DNA of 53,461 nucleotides from Lachnospiraceae bacterium (GCA_021202075.1 JAJQDT010000152.1:1-53461); one strand, 5' to 3'. Shown: positions 44,350 through 52,553, counted from the stretch's first letter. The notes: generated by a model from the sequence alone, not told the origin. Translations and numbers: made by a program.

Positions 44350-45234
44350 CTATCCTTCAAACTTCTCCTTCAGGAACGCGAGGGAGGTCTTCAGGTATTC
44401 ATCCTGCGTGGCAATATCAGCGCCACCGCTCAGATCACGCCATACGCGAACATCATAACCTACCGCCCCTCCATTATGTAAAAACGGCTCCATAACAACG
44501 CCCTTATCGTAGTGGACATCACGCAGTGCCTGCCCTATACCTGCCCAGTCAAGACTATTGTTCATGCCCGGGAGCTTGCGGTTATTCTCTCCCACATGGA
44601 AATGTCCAAGCAAATTGCGGTTACCAGCCTGGCGAATCGCGTCACACATATCATCCTCTTCAATATTCATGTGATACGTATCCAGAAGAATGTTGACTGC
44701 CTTGCTTCCAATTCTGTCACAGTATTCAATCGCTTCTTTGCAGTCCGTCAGAATGTAGGTCTCATTCCTGTTCAGAACCTCGAGCGCACATTCAATGCCA
44801 TACCCTTCAGCTATCTTTCCAACCTCGCGAAGCATCGGAATGCTGCGCTCCCATGCGGCTTCCTTATCAGTTTCCACAAAATCCGTCGGCCAGAATGAAT
44901 AAATCGCACCAGCCAGTACCGGTGAGCCAATGATATCCATGCGTTTCAGAACTTTGGTAAAATAAGCAAGTCCATTCTGCCGTACAGCCGGATCCGCGGA
45001 TGCAAAGTCATACTGTTTCGCCGGACCACTGTTTGTGGAAAGAGTCAGGCCGTATTCCTTCGCCATTTCACCCAGACCTTCCACATCCGCATCACTCATA
45101 TGATAAAGATGATCCGCACTGATCTCAAACATATCAAAGCCAAAATCCGCGAGCTTCTTTCCCACCTTTCTGTACTTCTCCAGATCGCACTCCCAGGTGT
45201 TTCCCCAATATGCGTAGCCCATTCCGTATTTCAT
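44350..45234 (-). CDS. Ketose 3-epimerase (D-psicose/D-tagatose 3-epimerase type)
   Basis: 294 residues from MKYGMGYAYWGNTWECDLEK; AAAGGAGATG precedes the ATG. A TIM barrel with all four metal ligands: E152 (ALEVLNRNETY), D185 (LLDTYHMNIEE), H211 (GHFHVGENNR) and E249 (VMEPF). The spacing E-33-D-26-H matches what I recall of the Agrobacterium psicose epimerase (E150, D183, H209, E244). It should interconvert ketohexoses at C3, for example D-psicose with D-fructose or D-sorbose with D-tagatose, using Mn or Co. It is the first gene of the seven-gene operon and lies right behind the promoter and operators at 45257-45348. Confidence 0.9.
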   Translation of the reverse strand: MKYGMGYAYWGNTWECDLEKYRKVGKKLADFGFDMFEISADHLYHMSDADVEGLGEMAKEYGLTLSTNSGPAKQYDFASADPAVRQNGLAYFTKVLKRMDIIGSPVLAGAIYSFWPTDFVETDKEAAWERSIPMLREVGKIAEGYGIECALEVLNRNETYILTDCKEAIEYCDRIGSKAVNILLDTYHMNIEEDDMCDAIRQAGNRNLLGHFHVGENNRKLPGMNNSLDWAGIGQALRDVHYDKGVVMEPFLHNGGAVGYDVRVWRDLSGGADIATQDEYLKTSLAFLKEKFEG

Positions 45235-45256
45235 AGTCCCATCTCCTTTAGTTTTT

Positions 45257-45310
45257 GTGCTCGATTCATTTTGCAATTGTGCTCGTGCCATTTTTATTGT
45301 GCTCGAGCAC
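45257..45310 (-). promoter_or_regulatory. Three phased LacI-type operator copies
   Basis: A perfect 12-base palindrome GTGCTCGAGCAC is at 45299-45310. Partial copies GTGCTCGTGCCA and GTGCTCGATTCA lie at 45279-45290 and 45257-45268. Site starts are 22 and 20 bases apart, about two helical turns. The perfect site covers about +3 to +14 from the predicted start of transcription, a classical repression position. The central CG is typical for LacI-family operators. The likely binder is the regulator at 36759. Confidence 0.75.
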
Positions 45311-45319
45311 GTTTTCTAT

Positions 45320-45348
45320 ATGATACCATGTCCTTTCAGCTATGTCAA
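45320..45348 (-). promoter_or_regulatory. Sigma-A promoter of the carbohydrate operon
   Basis: On the minus strand a consensus TTGACA, a 17-base spacer and TATCAT. This is the strongest-looking promoter of the window, consistent with a need for tight repression by the operators directly downstream. Confidence 0.8.
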
Positions 45349-45631
45349 TTAGCACATTTTCACATTTATCCTTCGTTCATTTTGTGCAATATTCCCATTA
45401 ATTGATTGATTCATATCCATTTTCGAATGATTCTGGCGGATTTCAATTCCTCTCATTTCATTCATTGTATCTTTTTTTCGAACATTTTGAACAATTTGAT
45501 TCCTTATATTGATATCCGAAAACTACAGCCAGGCTTTTGTTTTAAACAGAATCAGGCGGCCAGAGCATCAAAGCCCGGACCATAAAGAAGCCCCGGCTTT
45601 TGTCAGATATGATTTCAGAAACGGCTCAGAT

Positions 45632-45712
45632 ATCCGTCAGTGAAAAGGAGAACCGCGCAATGGAGATTATCTGGCGGCAATGGCGCGGTCTGCGTCACCA
45701 ATACTGACGGAT
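45632..45712 (-). repeat. Structured palindromic element with nested stems
   Basis: ATCCGTCAGT and ACTGACGGAT form a perfect 10-bp outer stem, with CCGCGC/GCGCGG inside. On the minus strand the core reads ACCGCGCCATTGCC ... ATTGCGCGGTTCTCC, matching the unit at 1769-1806. It lies in the 45235-45870 gap between two sugar operons. The remaining bases there show the operon promoter and AT-rich sequence only. Confidence 0.6.
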
Positions 45713-45870
45713 TGATGACACATGATAACCAGAGTCGCATCTTTGGAAATCATTTCCCAAAATTGATGCGGCTCCAGTCCGATTTTTCCCCTTAGCACAA
45801 TAATGCCGGATAATGGATAAAGATGTTACCTTGACACTTTTTGAAATGCAGACATGCTCCATGATCTGTT

Positions 45871-47592
45871 CTACTTTTTCAGCTTCTTCACCGCCTGCCA
45901 CAGCATATACAGCAGAACCAACGCCCACACTGCCGCGAGCGACCCGAGCAGTATCACAGCCGTCTGCGGAAGGGGGCCGAGGTCCTGCACACCGCCTGAA
46001 TCGCTGTCCCCGGAAACTTCAATCTGATCCAGCCGATACAGCGACGTCACATCGGCATATAAGGTCTCAAAATACGCATCGTCAATCGTCTCGCCCCGCC
46101 GGGAGGATTTCGTCGTCTCCTCGATTAGCTGCCCCGCCGCGCTGCGCAGAGAGGTCGAGCCGTTGAACACAGCCGTCGTGAACGTGTTTTCAATGTTATC
46201 CAGAAACAATTCCGCAGCATCTATTTTGACGCTGTAGTATGTCGAATTGTCCTCGCCGGAGCGCGACAGATAATCCTGGTATTCATCGGAATCCTGCGCT
46301 TTTGCCGTCACCGGAATGTAGCCCTCCGTCTGGGAATAAGCAATCTGTACATCGTTTGTGAGCAGGTACTGCGCAAACAGCCAGGACGCCAGCACCTCCT
46401 GCGGATCCTCCTTATTGAAAATACAGACCGAGGGACCCTGCGAGATCATCTGCGGGTTTTCTGTATCATACTGAGGCACCGACATCACAACGGTCTCAAA
46501 CTCGACCAGCTTATCCTCACTGATGTCCAGCAACGGCGCGTCTGTTCCCATCCAGGTCGCCCCGGCAGTCGAGTCAACCGCAAAAATACACTGCCCCGCA
46601 TTCAGGAAATTGGCCGGGTAGCCGGATATCTTGAACGTGGAAAATTCTCTGGTATCCGCGTACCCCGAAATCTCATACAGCAGCTCCTTCGTCGTGTCAT
46701 TAAACAGCAGGATCTCCCCATCCTCCGTTGAATACCCTGCGCCCAGCTGCTGCAGCATCGTAATCATCATGTTGTCTGTCGATTTATAAATAAACGGTAT
46801 CATGACGCTCTGCCCGTTCACGACAAAGTTTCCATCCGCGTCCTGCTCCATCGCCGCGTCGCAGACCTCCCAGATAAAATCCCAGGTCAGTGTCTCCGGC
46901 AATTCAAAGCCCAGAGCCTCGACATAGGTTTTATTGACATAACATGCCTCGGTAGATCGCATATACGGCAGCGCATAATAAGAGCCCTCAATCTCACACT
47001 CTTCCAGGAACTGCGGCACAATCTCCTCAACCGTCGGCGAGTCAAAAAGGAGCTCACTCCCGCCAAGCCCGTAGCTTGCATCCGTCATCAGGTCATCGAG
47101 CGGCACGACCTGATTGTCTCCGGTCAGGTACGTCGCGATGTGATCCGGATAGGTGATGCAGACATTCGGCGTTGTGTCCGTCGCGATATTCGTGATGACA
47201 TCGTTATAAATATCCGTGTAGTCCGTGTACAGACGGATGTTCACTGTAATATTCGGATACAGTGCCTCAAAATCCTCAATCGCCTGCTCGTAGATTGCCA
47301 CCTGCGTCTTGTTCGTGTCATTCTTGGCCCAGAACGTAATTTCATACTCCTGCGACGTATTAAATTCATCCGGAACCGCGAACGCCTCCTTCGTCTCCTG
47401 CGAGCCATGGCAGGCCGTCAGAGAAAATGCGCATAAAACCATAAGCAGCAGGGCAGTCAAAGTGCGCGGCACAAAGCCATTTCCCGCAGAAAACAGGTGC
47501 GAAAAAGCCCCTCCCGGCTTTTTTTGATGAGACTGTTTTTGATAAAATTGTTTTTGGTCAAAAAAATAATTTCGTTCTCTGCCCGGTTTCAT
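45871..47592 (-). CDS. Extracellular sugar-binding lipoprotein with C-terminal membrane anchor
   Basis: 573 residues; AGGTGA precedes the only plausible ATG. A 42-residue charged leader precedes the hydrophobic core and the lipobox LTAC with C61, so the signal peptide has an unusually long n-region. The body is a family 1 (UgpB/MalE-like) solute-binding protein (YEITFWAKNDTNKTQVAIYE; EGSYYALPYMRSTEACYVNK; FAVDSTAGATWMG). The last 30 residues are a second membrane helix (ILLGSLAAVWALVLLYMLWQ) with a KKLKK tail, rare for this family. It is the last gene of the ugpC-ugpA-ugpE-like operon. Substrate unknown. Confidence 0.88.
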   Translation of the reverse strand: MKPGRERNYFFDQKQFYQKQSHQKKPGGAFSHLFSAGNGFVPRTLTALLLMVLCAFSLTACHGSQETKEAFAVPDEFNTSQEYEITFWAKNDTNKTQVAIYEQAIEDFEALYPNITVNIRLYTDYTDIYNDVITNIATDTTPNVCITYPDHIATYLTGDNQVVPLDDLMTDASYGLGGSELLFDSPTVEEIVPQFLEECEIEGSYYALPYMRSTEACYVNKTYVEALGFELPETLTWDFIWEVCDAAMEQDADGNFVVNGQSVMIPFIYKSTDNMMITMLQQLGAGYSTEDGEILLFNDTTKELLYEISGYADTREFSTFKISGYPANFLNAGQCIFAVDSTAGATWMGTDAPLLDISEDKLVEFETVVMSVPQYDTENPQMISQGPSVCIFNKEDPQEVLASWLFAQYLLTNDVQIAYSQTEGYIPVTAKAQDSDEYQDYLSRSGEDNSTYYSVKIDAAELFLDNIENTFTTAVFNGSTSLRSAAGQLIEETTKSSRRGETIDDAYFETLYADVTSLYRLDQIEVSGDSDSGGVQDLGPLPQTAVILLGSLAAVWALVLLYMLWQAVKKLKK

Positions 47593-47785
47593 TTTGAAAA
47601 ATCACCTGACTCTTTCTGCTTGGTCTTCCTTCGCCCGATCCATTCACATCTCATTTTCTTCTCATAGCTCATTTCCTCTTCATTCCCCTTCCCACATATT
47701 CAAAATGCAAAAATATGAAGAATTGCGGAAATGTTTTCCATCGAAGATCGAATGCCGGAACCGTCCAACGTGTATCAAATTCTCT

Positions 47786-48661
47786 TCACTGCTTCAGTCC
47801 GCCCCTTGACACGCCCGCCATGATCTGCTTCCGGAAAATCAGAAACAGCACAATCAGCGGAACCGAGATCACCACGACCGCCGCCATCATTGCCGGAATG
47901 TTTTCGCGCCCAAATCCATTTTCCCGAATCTCCTGAATCCCGTTCGATACCAGGTAATAATTCTGGTCATCCGTGATCAGACGCGGCCACACGTAGGAAT
48001 TCCAGCACTCAATCACCTTCAGAATCGTGATTGTCGTCATGGTCGGCTTCGAGATCGGCAGCATGACCTTCCACAGATATTTGAAATCCGAGGTCCCGTC
48101 CACCTTTGCCGCGTAGTAGAGACTGTCCGGTATCTGCTCAAAATTTTCCTTCAGCAGATAGATATAAAAGACGCTCGTCACCGAGGGCAAAATCAGCCCG
48201 GCAAAGGTATTGCGCAAATCCAGATTCGTGATGGTCACAAAATTTGTGATGATGACCAGCTCATTTGGGATCATCATCAGGGAAAGAAACAGCACAAACA
48301 CCAGGTTTCTCCCGCGGAATTCCAGACGTGCAAACGCAAATGCGGAAAGCGTGATCACAATCAGCATGATTGCTGTTGTCAACACCGCAAAAATCACCGT
48401 GTTCGCGAGATAGCGGGCCAGCGGCACCTCCGTGAACGCCGAAGCATAGTTCTCCACAGTCGGAGTCAGCGTAAAAAACTTCGGAACGGACTCGGAGCTG
48501 TACTCGCCATAGCTCTTCACCGAAGTCAGCACCATCCAGTAAAACGGAAACAGCACGATCAGCGCCCACAGCGCCAGAAAAATCCCCTTCACCACGCCCA
48601 GAATGCGCGCCCGTATCCGCTCTGACGCTTCCAGTTTTTTATAGTTAAGCGAAGTATCCAT
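47786..48661 (-). CDS. Sugar ABC transporter permease, MalG/UgpE type
   Basis: 291 residues from MDTSLNYKKLEASERIRARI; GGTGGAG is 6-7 bases ahead, which favours this ATG over MKVEKK upstream. Six membrane helices, with the ATPase-coupling EAA loop in IPDSLYYAAKVDGTSDFKYL followed by MLPISKP. It pairs with the permease gene just upstream (14-base gap) to form the channel. The 193-base gap to the binding-protein gene shows no promoter I trust. Confidence 0.92.
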   Translation of the reverse strand: MDTSLNYKKLEASERIRARILGVVKGIFLALWALIVLFPFYWMVLTSVKSYGEYSSESVPKFFTLTPTVENYASAFTEVPLARYLANTVIFAVLTTAIMLIVITLSAFAFARLEFRGRNLVFVLFLSLMMIPNELVIITNFVTITNLDLRNTFAGLILPSVTSVFYIYLLKENFEQIPDSLYYAAKVDGTSDFKYLWKVMLPISKPTMTTITILKVIECWNSYVWPRLITDDQNYYLVSNGIQEIRENGFGRENIPAMMAAVVVISVPLIVLFLIFRKQIMAGVSRGGLKQ

Positions 48662-48675
48662 CTTTTTCTCCACCT

Positions 48676-49584
48676 TCATTGATAGGAAACATTTTTCCGG
48701 CTGATCATCAGGTTGATACACGTGATGGTCAAAACAATCACAAACAGGATAATCGCCGCCGCAGACGCGTATGACGGATACCCGCCGCTGTCGCCATACA
48801 GCATATCATAGACATACCCGACGATCGTGTTCATCCCGGCCGCGTTCAGATCCGTTCCAAACAGCGCGACCACATCGCTGTATGCCTTGAACGCGCCGAT
48901 AAATCCGGTAATGACCAGGTAAAAAATCATCGGGGAAATCATCGGCAGCGTGATTTTATAAAAAATCCGGAATTTCGACGTCCCGTCCACGCGGGCCGCC
49001 TTATAATAATCCTCATTGACGGACGCGAGCGCACCGGTCAGGATCAGGATCTTGAACGGCATCACGACCCAGATCGTATAAATGCAGAGCACAAGCATCT
49101 TCGCCCAGTACGGTCCATCGATAAAATCGATGGAGCTGCCGCCGAAGAAATTGATCAGAAGGTTAATCATACCATCACTGTACGCCGTCTTTTTAAATAA
49201 AATCATGAACACCAGGCCAACGGCCAGCGTATTGGTCACATAGGGCAGAAAGTAAATTGTCTGCAGCAAATTCCGAAACTTCTTAATCGAATGCAGTGCA
49301 ACCGAAATCAGCAGAGCAAGCCCGGTCGAAACCGGCACCGTGATAACGACAAGAAGAAACGTATTTTTCACCGCCTGCAGAAAATACGTGTCATGCAGAA
49401 CATAAGAATAATTGTAAATCCCGACGCCATAGTACGTCTGCGATGTAAAATTATACCCCTCTTCGAACGAATAAATAAAGACGTCAATCAGAGGGTACAC
49501 CAGAAACGCGCCCAGAAAAAGGATTGCCGGCAAAAGATAGAGCCAGCCCTTTATAGTACCAAAGCGTCCCTTCGCCATGTCCAT
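48676..49584 (-). CDS. Sugar ABC transporter permease, MalF/UgpA type
   Basis: 302 residues from MDMAKGRFGTIKGWLYLLPA; GGGAGG stands 7 bases ahead. Six membrane helices (LLPAILFLGAFLVYPLIDVF; NTFLLVVITVPVSTGLALLI; ASAAAIILFVIVLTITCINL). The EAA loop is SVNEDYYKAARVDGTSKFRI with ITLPMISP. The Y..GVGIYNYSYVL stretch before the second helix is typical of this branch. It works with the UgpE-type permease and the ATPase encoded upstream. Confidence 0.92.
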   Translation of the reverse strand: MDMAKGRFGTIKGWLYLLPAILFLGAFLVYPLIDVFIYSFEEGYNFTSQTYYGVGIYNYSYVLHDTYFLQAVKNTFLLVVITVPVSTGLALLISVALHSIKKFRNLLQTIYFLPYVTNTLAVGLVFMILFKKTAYSDGMINLLINFFGGSSIDFIDGPYWAKMLVLCIYTIWVVMPFKILILTGALASVNEDYYKAARVDGTSKFRIFYKITLPMISPMIFYLVITGFIGAFKAYSDVVALFGTDLNAAGMNTIVGYVYDMLYGDSGGYPSYASAAAIILFVIVLTITCINLMISRKNVSYQ

Positions 49585-49738
49585 TGCATTTCCTCCCATC
49601 CGGCAGCCGGCAGACCGCATCAAACTCAACTGCATTCGCAGCCCGTTTCGACAGTCATGCCTCACAAAAAATCACAAGCCGCGTAACTCATATACCGCAA
49701 AATTCCGGTGTCCGGAAATCTGCCAAATCACAGATAAA

Positions 49739-51097
49739 TCAGATTCTTTCTTCTGTCACCTTATCAAACAAAAATACCTTCTCCGGGCGAAGCGCGAAGC
49801 GAACGGTAGCGCTGGAGGTATCTACCTTATTATCCGTGCTGATGATCGAGCGGACGGTTCGGCCAACCGACGCTTTATTTTGAGAAAGCACACTGACGTC
49901 CCGTCCCATCACTTCCACGCCTGACAGGTCGCAGCAGAGCGGACCATCCTCCTGCAGCAAAAAACCTTCCGGGCGAATGCCGACCCAGACCTCCCGGTCC
50001 GCAGATCCGGCGGCACCCACTTTCCTTTTTTCCGCCGCACTCGTTTTCTGTGATTCCTGTCTCTCATTCCCCGTCACATTCGCTTTCTGGCCGCTTTCAC
50101 CTGAAATTATCTCCAGCATCCCGGGCAGCGCGTCCGTTCCAATGTACAGCACCCCGCCCTGCACGTGCCCTTCAAATACATTAATGGGGGGCGTTCCCAA
50201 AAACTTTGCGACAAACAGATTGGCCGGGCTGTCATAGACCTCCTGCGGCCGGCCGGTCTGCTGCACCACGCCATCTTTCATCACGACAATCTGATCCGAA
50301 ATGCTCATCGCCTCGTCCTGATCATGTGTGACAAAAATGGTCGTAATCCCCGTCTCTCGCTGGATTCTCCGAATCTCTTCCCGCGTCTGCAGCCGCAGCC
50401 GGGCGTCCAGATTCGAGAGCGGCTCGTCCAGAAGCAATACCCGCGGCTGCTTCACCAATGCCCGCGCGATCGCGACCCGCTGCTGCTGCCCGCCTGAGAG
50501 CTCTCCCGGCTTGCGCTCCATCAGCGTGTCAATCTGCACCAGACGCGCCACCTCATCCGCCATTTCCAGCATCTGCGTCTTTGTCAGACGATCCTTTCCC
50601 TTGCGGTTCTCCAGCGGAAACAGAATATTCTGGCGCACCGTCAGATGCGGATACAATGCGTAATTCTGAAACACAAGGCCAATCCCCCGGTGCTCCGGCG
50701 GCAGTTCCGTCACGTCGTCCTCCCCGAAAAAAATCCGGCCGCTCGTCGGCGCAAGAAGCCCGCTAATCAGGTTCAACGTTGTGCTCTTGCCGCAGCCAGA
50801 CGGGCCAAGCAGTCCAATCAGCTTCCCATCCGGAATCGTGAATGTAAAATCATTCACCGCGACTACATCCTGCCCGGACTTTACAGATTGTGCGGCTGTC
50901 GCTGATTGCACGGATTCCGCAGATTGCACAGCTTTCGCTGATTGCGCGGCTTTTCCGGCGTTCTCAAAGCCCGCAGATTTTTCAGCTCCCGCCGTATTTA
51001 CATCCGCCTGATTCTCACTTTTTCGGCGTGCTCTCCATCCGCCCTTCCGGTCGCGGCACGGAAATGTCTTTGTCAGATTCTGCAGTCTAATCTCCAT
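49739..51097 (-). CDS. Sugar ABC transporter ATPase, UgpC/MsmX type, with two inserts
   Basis: 452 residues; relatives are about 360-370. Walker A GPSGCGKST (98-106), Q loop VFQNYALYPHLTV, signature LSGGQQQRVAIARAL, Walker B VLLLDEPLSNLD and switch His VTHDQDEA are intact, as is a C-terminal OB-like regulatory region (VWVGIRPEGFLLQ; FALRPEKVFLFD). Residues about 14-77 are an Ala/Gln/Ser-rich insert with AQSAKAVQSAESVQSATAAQ, splitting the first strand from the second. A second hydrophilic insert lies at about 345-385. It heads the operon with both permeases and the binding protein, so this importer does not depend on a shared MsmX. Confidence 0.92.
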   Translation of the reverse strand: MEIRLQNLTKTFPCRDRKGGWRARRKSENQADVNTAGAEKSAGFENAGKAAQSAKAVQSAESVQSATAAQSVKSGQDVVAVNDFTFTIPDGKLIGLLGPSGCGKSTTLNLISGLLAPTSGRIFFGEDDVTELPPEHRGIGLVFQNYALYPHLTVRQNILFPLENRKGKDRLTKTQMLEMADEVARLVQIDTLMERKPGELSGGQQQRVAIARALVKQPRVLLLDEPLSNLDARLRLQTREEIRRIQRETGITTIFVTHDQDEAMSISDQIVVMKDGVVQQTGRPQEVYDSPANLFVAKFLGTPPINVFEGHVQGGVLYIGTDALPGMLEIISGESGQKANVTGNERQESQKTSAAEKRKVGAAGSADREVWVGIRPEGFLLQEDGPLCCDLSGVEVMGRDVSVLSQNKASVGRTVRSIISTDNKVDTSSATVRFALRPEKVFLFDKVTEERI

Positions 51098-51432
51098 CTC
51101 TTTTCCCTCGAATCTTTTCCCATATCGTTTACGATGTGGGACATGTCACAAAGCCCCTGCTCCCCTCCTAAACGAGACAGAGCAAAATTTATATTATTAT
51201 AACACCATTTCAGATGCGATGCTATCTTTTTTATTCCTGTTTCACGAATTCCAATCAGACTTCGGTCCTATTTCGGGCTGCGTCCGGCGTTAGCCGGAAA
51301 ACTCCTTCCTTTGGATTCATGACAACGCAAAAATGCACATCCCGTCCATGGATGAACCATGTACGAAACACACCTTGAACAATCGTTCTCCGTTGTGTGT
51401 TGTCCACAATTTAAAAAATAGCAACATATCAC

Positions 51433-51461
51433 TTGACGGTTTTCTGTCTATATGTTATGAT
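51433..51461 (+). promoter_or_regulatory. Sigma-A promoter of the Rpn gene at 51515
   Basis: TTGACG, 17-base spacer, TATGAT, about 55 bases ahead of the start codon. The rest of the 51098-51514 gap holds a TATAAT on the minus strand at 51196-51201, possibly the ugpC promoter but without a good -35, and a small hairpin CCGGCGTTAGCCGG near 51280. Confidence 0.65.
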
Positions 51462-51514
51462 ATACACATTCCAACAAACCATACATTTTAATTAAATGAA
51501 GGAGGTGTTCGCCT

Positions 51515-52429
51515 ATGGATGAAATCAGCCAGATTTTTGACCGAATCTTCAAACGCATTTTTTCATTCTCTGACATGGCGGTCACGAATCTGATCAACGG
51601 ACTGTTCGGTACGAATCATCCGCCGGACAGCAAGGTTGAGTATTCGAACCGTGAAAGTACAAAAGCAAATCTCAGTCACACGTATTCTGATCTGTTTATC
51701 GTCATCAATCAGACATACCACTATCACCTCGAAGCACAGATGTATCATGACAATACCATCGTTATGCGGGTATTTGAATATGGGTTTTATCATGCGCTGG
51801 AAACGAGCGAGAACAACTGTACCCTCCGTTTCCCTGAGCCAGTGGTCATTTATTTCTGTAACGCGAAAGGCATTCCAGAGACAAGCTCGATTCAGATCAT
51901 CCTGCCAGACAATCAGGAATTTTCTTACACCGTGAAGAATTTTGTCTACCTCGCCCATAACCTCGAAGAGTTAAACCGGAAGAAAATGATTGTCTTCATT
52001 CCTTTCCAGATGGTGCGCGTGAGAGATTCTCTTATGCCGGATGGGAAAGTACGTTTTCTTTCAGAAAATGATGTGCAGGAATTGAAAAAGCTGATTGAAT
52101 CTGATATACTGGGAAGCATCCAGGCAAACCTTCAGGTTGGCAATATCACTATAGATGATTATAACCAGCTTTTGGAGCTGTCTAATACGCTATACCAGCA
52201 GATTATCCTGCAGTATCTGAAGAAGGGAGGCAGCAAGGATATGAAGCCTTTACTTCCGGGAGCATTGGAGCTTCCAAATGACAAATATCGTTTTCGGATC
52301 GATGAACTGGAAACGGCGAATGCTTCGCTGTCCAGTGAGATTGCGATCTTATCTGACAAAAACAAGTCTCTGGAACTTGAAGTTGCCGAGCTTCGGAGCA
52401 AGCTCAAAGAGAACGCGGTTAAAAGATAA
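51515..52429 (+). CDS. Rpn-family PD-(D/E)XK nuclease with coiled-coil tail
   Basis: 304 residues; AAGGAGG precedes the ATG. The opening IFDRIFKRIFSFSDMAVTNL is family-typical. The nuclease core is YSDLFIVINQTYHYHLEAQM, with D, E and Q in D...ExQ order, followed by MRVFEYGFYHA and PVVIYFCNAKGIPET. Residues about 250-304 form a coiled coil (DELETANASLSSEIAILSDK; SLELEVAELRSKLKE). It is a second member of the family in this window, with a different tail from the one at 32923. A terminator at 52524-52553 follows. An internal start at 52241 is listed separately. Confidence 0.87.
   Translation: MDEISQIFDRIFKRIFSFSDMAVTNLINGLFGTNHPPDSKVEYSNRESTKANLSHTYSDLFIVINQTYHYHLEAQMYHDNTIVMRVFEYGFYHALETSENNCTLRFPEPVVIYFCNAKGIPETSSIQIILPDNQEFSYTVKNFVYLAHNLEELNRKKMIVFIPFQMVRVRDSLMPDGKVRFLSENDVQELKKLIESDILGSIQANLQVGNITIDDYNQLLELSNTLYQQIILQYLKKGGSKDMKPLLPGALELPNDKYRFRIDELETANASLSSEIAILSDKNKSLELEVAELRSKLKENAVKR
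52241..52429 (+). CDS. Possible internally started C-terminal form of the second Rpn protein
   Basis: GGGAGG stands 10 bases ahead of an in-frame ATG (MKPLLPGALELPNDKYRF). It would make 62 residues containing only the coiled-coil tail. The arrangement mirrors the internal start in the other Rpn gene at 33625. Expression is inferred. Confidence 0.4.
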   Translation: MKPLLPGALELPNDKYRFRIDELETANASLSSEIAILSDKNKSLELEVAELRSKLKENAVKR

Positions 52430-52523
52430 CCAGCAATAGTAATGGTATTCGCTGCAATTGCCATGTCTCTATTCGCTATTTTCAGAATCGCTTCGCGGTT
52501 AGAAGTGAGCCGACAAATCCAAC

Positions 52524-52553
52524 AGAAAAAGCAGCCTTCCGGCTGCTTTTTCT
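52524..52553. terminator. Bidirectional rho-independent terminator
   Basis: AGAAAAAGCAGCC-ttcc-GGCTGCTTTTTCT is a perfect 13-bp stem with T runs on both strands. It lies between the convergent Rpn gene and surface-protein gene and should serve both. Confidence 0.9.

Noticed and set aside
45632..45712. Simple terminator for the binding-lipoprotein operon
   Set aside because: No T run follows on either strand, and the core matches other intergenic repeat units.
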